This document shows positions 61,067 through 64,000 of a stretch of 64,000 nt of DNA, piece after piece. The notes under the pieces are model-generated. The model worked only from the letters and a program-made list of their open reading frames with translations. It was not told where the DNA came from and did no database searches. The DNA lies in contig JAXLUN010000007.1 of the NCBI GenBank assembly GCA_046329535.1, forward strand, positions 1 through 64,000, given 5' to 3'. Numbering within the stretch: position 1 is the stretch's first letter; every line of letters begins with the position of its first letter. Position numbers and translations under genes: made by a program. The stretch comes from Bog-950 sp046329535 (GTDB lineage Bacteria; Bacteroidota; Bacteroidia; Chitinophagales; LD1).

Positions 61067-61101
61067 TGTTTCTGCTGTATTAAACAAACATTACTTCCCT
61101 T
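61063..61101 (+). terminator. Possible terminator after the SCO-cytochrome c pair
   Basis: GTAATGTTT (61063-61071) pairs perfectly with AAACATTAC (61086-61094) around a 14-nt loop; TTCCCTTTT follows. The stop codon lies within the left arm. Confidence 0.4.
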
Positions 61102-61174
61102 TTGTTGGATTGTTAAAGTCTATTCCCTGAATCATTTTCTTTCAGGAATAACGGTGTTCCTGTCTAATTTCATT

Positions 61175-61203
61175 TTTGCTTCTCACATATCCGTTTACTT
61201 TTG
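61175..61203 (+). promoter_or_regulatory. Promoter of the CorA gene
   Basis: TTTG (61175-61178) and TACTTTTG (61196-61203) are separated by 17 nt and match the Bacteroidota -33/-7 elements; the ATG is 36 bp downstream. Confidence 0.6.
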
Positions 61204-61238
61204 CGCGCGATTCACCAATCTCAACCTATTAATGGACG

Positions 61239-62183
61239 ATGGTAGTATATCTCAAAAGAGAAAATGGAGTATTAAAAAGACTCGACAGCCCCGAAGAGGG
61301 ATGCTGGATACATTTGTATGGTCCGTTTGGAACTGAAGAAACTCAAAAGCTGAGTGAGCAGCTTTCCATTGACATAGATTTTATTACCGACTCCTTAGAT
61401 ATTGATGAAAGATCGCGTTACGAAAGTGAAGAGGGCGTAGATTTAATTGTCTTAAAGACTCCGCTACCCAACGATGGCATTTCTGATATTGAAGCTTCTT
61501 ACATTACCATTCCCATTGGAATCATTCGCACAGGCAGCAATCTGATTACCGTAAGCGCATATAAAAATGAGGTTATTGAGTTCTTCTTAAATACGCCCCC
61601 TAAAAACTTTAACCCATTCGATACAGAAGGAGCTATTCTTTCTATTTTTGAACGTAACGTAACCATGTTTCAGCAGTTTTTGAAGAACATCAATAATGAG
61701 CGTTACGCTTACGAAAAAGCTTTGTATAAATCATCCAGTAATGCTGACCTTACCAAGTTATTGAACATACAAAAGAGCCTCATCTATTTTGTTACCAATC
61801 TCCGCTTTAACGATTTGCTGCTGCTGAAACTTCAGCGTAGTAACTTTTTAAAAATCAAAGACGAAGATAAGCTTGATACGCTTCAGGATATTATCATTGA
61901 AAATCAACAGGCACTTAGTATGAGTGAACTTTATTCAGATATTTTAAACGGAACCATGGATGCATTTGCATCTATCATATCAAACAATCTGAATGAAATC
62001 ATGAAACGTCTTACCTCAGTGACCATAGTATTGATGATTCCCACACTCATTGCCAGTTTTTATGGTATGAACGTGGAGCTCCCATACGAACATCATCCAT
62101 ACTCATTCGTGATTGTATTCTCCATGTCTATCATCATTGCATCGGCCATGACCTGGTTCTTTGTTAAGAAAAAGTGGTTCTGA
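61239..62183 (+). CDS. CorA-family magnesium/divalent cation transporter
   Basis: 314 residues. A cytoplasmic domain and long helix (LTKLLNIQKSLIYFVTNLRFND) lead to two C-terminal membrane helices with the pore signature YGMNVELPYE between them and a basic end (KKKWF). It takes up Mg2+ or Co2+ through the inner membrane. Single gene with its own promoter; all landmarks are intact. Confidence 0.93.
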   Translation: MVVYLKRENGVLKRLDSPEEGCWIHLYGPFGTEETQKLSEQLSIDIDFITDSLDIDERSRYESEEGVDLIVLKTPLPNDGISDIEASYITIPIGIIRTGSNLITVSAYKNEVIEFFLNTPPKNFNPFDTEGAILSIFERNVTMFQQFLKNINNERYAYEKALYKSSSNADLTKLLNIQKSLIYFVTNLRFNDLLLLKLQRSNFLKIKDEDKLDTLQDIIIENQQALSMSELYSDILNGTMDAFASIISNNLNEIMKRLTSVTIVLMIPTLIASFYGMNVELPYEHHPYSFVIVFSMSIIIASAMTWFFVKKKWF

Positions 62184-62227
62184 TTTCAGAATAAATTCTT
62201 CTACATTCGGTTTTATAATCTATACCT

Positions 62228-62524
62228 ATGAATCAGTTTATGGTTGAAATCACTTTGCCCGGATATCTGACACAGGAGTTTATTGAACTGATTCCGGAGC
62301 AGCGTGCATTCATTGACTCTACCATGGAAAAAGGGATAATTACCGGATACATGCTGGCCCTGGATCGTTCTAAACTTTGGGTTACCTTCCGGTCTAAAAC
62401 CCCGGCCGATGTTATCAAAATACTACAGGCATTCCCTATTGCTGCCTATATAGAATATACCATCAGCGAGTTGGCCTTTTTCAACTCGGCTGCATCTATG
62501 GTTCCTTCTATTTCGCTCAACTAA
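62228..62524 (+). CDS. YciI/muconolactone-isomerase-like small protein
   Basis: 98 residues. The pattern FMVEITLPGYLTQEFIELIPEQRAFID...GIITGYMLALDRSKLWVTF...IEYTISELAFF is that of ferredoxin-like dimeric alpha/beta-barrel proteins (YciI/muconolactone delta-isomerase). The family is often annotated only as hypothetical. The alpha/beta hydrolase gene is 13 bp downstream. Function unknown. Confidence 0.65.
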   Translation: MNQFMVEITLPGYLTQEFIELIPEQRAFIDSTMEKGIITGYMLALDRSKLWVTFRSKTPADVIKILQAFPIAAYIEYTISELAFFNSAASMVPSISLN

Positions 62525-62537
62525 GATTAAACAACCT

Positions 62538-63545
62538 ATGAAAATGAACCGTAAAAATTACCTAAAGTCTAATCTCGCCTTAGTCTTGGGAAGCCTCCCG
62601 CTTGTCAATATTTTAGCGAAATCTACTGGCACAAGGCAACTGCCGGTAGGTGAGTTAAAGACCGGTGGAGTGAAAATGATAGAAATTGACGGAGGTTATA
62701 AAGTGTGGACCAAAAAGGTGGGTCATGGTAAAATCAAGATGCTTACCCTGCACGGTGGCCCCGGTTGCACTCATGAATACCTTGAATGCTTTGAAGATTT
62801 TCTACCTCAGGAAGGAATTGAATTTTACTATTACGACCAACTGGGGTCTGAATATTCTGATAAACCAACCGACACCAAACTATGGAATATTGAAAGGTTC
62901 ACTGAAGAAGTAGAACAAGTGCGCAAAGGTTTGGGATTAGATAACTTTTATCTCTATGGCCAAAGCTGGGGTGGCATGTTGGCTATTGAATATGCCCTTA
63001 AATATGGAACTCACCTAAAGGGTCTAGTTATCTCTAACATGACAGCCAGTATTCCTTCGTATCTGAAATATGTAAACGAACTGCGGGCTAAGTTTCCTAC
63101 CGAAACAATCCGTATGATGGAGCAATATGAAGCAAAGGAACAATGGGACGCTAAAGAATATCAGGATATTCTGATCAACGAACTTTACAACAAACATATT
63201 TGCCGCATAGTGCCCTGGCCCGAACCGGTAAGCCGCATGTTTAAGCATCTGGCAACTCCGGTCTACAACACGATGCAAGGAAATAATGAGTTTGTGGTAA
63301 CCGGCACTTTCAAAGACTGGGATAGATGGAAAGACCTTTCATCCATCAAAAACAAAACACTGGTCATTGGAGGAAGATACGACAGTATGCTCGAAGCCGA
63401 TTTGAAAAAAATGAGTGAACTAATACCCAACTGCCGCTTCAATATCTGTGAGCATGGCAGCCATCTTTCCATGTGGGATGACCAGGAAAACTACTTTAGA
63501 TACCTGCTTGATTTTATTAAAAGTGTTGAAGCCGGTAAATTGTAA
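62538..63545 (+). CDS. Proline-iminopeptidase-family alpha/beta hydrolase
   Basis: 335 residues. LTLHGGPGCTHEY is the oxyanion-hole HGGPG motif, GQSWGGMLA the nucleophile elbow, and the catalytic Asp and His lie in GGRYDSM and EHGSHLSMWDD. The first 28 residues look like an export signal (KSNLALVLGSLPLVNILA). The family removes N-terminal proline or hydrolyses amides of small peptides. The substrate is not certain. Confidence 0.85.
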   Translation: MKMNRKNYLKSNLALVLGSLPLVNILAKSTGTRQLPVGELKTGGVKMIEIDGGYKVWTKKVGHGKIKMLTLHGGPGCTHEYLECFEDFLPQEGIEFYYYDQLGSEYSDKPTDTKLWNIERFTEEVEQVRKGLGLDNFYLYGQSWGGMLAIEYALKYGTHLKGLVISNMTASIPSYLKYVNELRAKFPTETIRMMEQYEAKEQWDAKEYQDILINELYNKHICRIVPWPEPVSRMFKHLATPVYNTMQGNNEFVVTGTFKDWDRWKDLSSIKNKTLVIGGRYDSMLEADLKKMSELIPNCRFNICEHGSHLSMWDDQENYFRYLLDFIKSVEAGKL

Positions 63546-63548
63546 GTC

Positions 63549-64000
63549 ATGCAATGGATAGCCCGTTTAATATTCCGACTGGCCGGGTGGAAAACAGCGG
63601 GACAAGTTCCTCCTTTTAAAAAGTTTGTGGGTATTGCCGCTCCGCATACCAGTGCCTGGGATGCCGTAGTTGCCCTCTTGGCTAAGTATATTTTTGATAT
63701 TGATTTCGCATTCTTCGGTAAACAGGAAGCGTTTAATACACCCTATGGTTTTATTCTTCGCGCGTTGGGCGGCATTCCGGTTGACCGGGAACATAACCAT
63801 AACATGGTAGACTATGCAGTTAAGTTGTTTAATGAACGGGAGCATTTCATTTTGGCCATGTCACCTGAAGGAACAAGGGCCTATGCTCCTCAATGGCGCA
63901 CAGGCTTTTACCATATTGCCCGTCAGGCACAGGTACCCATTGTGTTAACCTATTTTGATTTCAAAAACAAAACCGTAGGCATCGGCCCTACCTTCTACCC
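63549..64000 (+). CDS. PlsC-like acyltransferase (partial, cut by window end)
   Basis: The ATG is at 63549, 3 bp after the previous stop; 150 codons are visible. The HX4D acyltransferase motif is PHTSAWD (about 34-40) and the phosphate-binding motif MSPEGTR appears near residue 107. It is probably a lysophospholipid/1-acylglycerol-phosphate acyltransferase at the membrane. The end is outside the window. Confidence 0.85.
   Translation, partial: MQWIARLIFRLAGWKTAGQVPPFKKFVGIAAPHTSAWDAVVALLAKYIFDIDFAFFGKQEAFNTPYGFILRALGGIPVDREHNHNMVDYAVKLFNEREHFILAMSPEGTRAYAPQWRTGFYHIARQAQVPIVLTYFDFKNKTVGIGPTFY

Overview
The window comes from a member of the Bacteroidota, most likely of the Chitinophagales/Sphingobacteriales kind. 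Evidence: several very large surface proteins end in type IX secretion (T9SS) sorting tails and carry SprB, PKD and SBBP repeats. Many starts lack a Shine-Dalgarno sequence, and promoters of the TAnnTTTG type are visible. Clade-typical neighbours are present (VF530 protein, VTC/DUF4956, DUF3822-rsmD-coaD). No phage, insertion sequence or CRISPR array was seen.

Layout. 1-9.1 kb: a giant T9SS surface protein broken by one in-frame TAA, a small PID-CTERM-like protein, a relic of another surface protein and an S41 peptidase. 9.2-17.7 kb: a secreted M43 metalloprotease with eight SprB repeats, a lone WYL-domain protein, valS and tRNA-Arg(ACG). 17.8-31.3 kb: a 14-gene biosynthetic cluster, all but one gene on the minus strand. 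31.4-38.2 kb: groESL, three glycosyltransferases and ribBA. 38.2-42.2 kb: a glmM-type phosphohexomutase, a VF530 protein, a candidate structured RNA, tsaE and alanine dehydrogenase. 42.3-47.9 kb: an SBBP-repeat T9SS protein, a lipoprotein and a VTC/DUF4956/DUF2490 set. 48-53.4 kb: SxtJ-like, DUF5989, carbamoyltransferase, SGNH hydrolase, purC and phoH. 53.5-64 kb: housekeeping genes (SAM hydrolase, DUF3822, rsmD, coaD, lipB, lipA), a DAACS symporter, SCO plus cytochrome c, a CorA transporter, a YciI/MIase-like protein, an alpha/beta hydrolase and a partial PlsC-like acyltransferase.

The most interesting part is 17.8-31.3 kb. One end encodes a free-standing adenylation enzyme, a free-standing carrier protein and an acyl-CoA-dehydrogenase-like flavoenzyme. 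Their sizes, and the adenylation-pocket residues, resemble the PltF/PltL/PltE (PigI/PigG/PigA) trio that turns L-proline into pyrrole-2-carboxyl-carrier protein. Directly upstream in the same run of genes is a protein fusing an MBOAT acyltransferase to an SGNH domain, the same kinds of parts as DltB and DltD. The rest of the cluster encodes two KAS III enzymes with their own carrier protein and an SDR reductase, an ArnC/GtrB-like glycosyltransferase, a GNAT, three different sulfotransferases and one unrecognised protein. My inference is a locus for a sulfated, acylated surface glycan or lipid that may carry a pyrrolyl or related aminoacyl-derived group. This was not tested against any database.

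Other points of note: a candidate structured RNA of about 190 nt between the VF530 gene and tsaE; a perfect 32-bp palindrome inside tsaE; five GGAAAC/GTTTCC sites around the promoter of the WYL gene; and loss of the usual Asp/Asn in the catalytic motif of RsmD.
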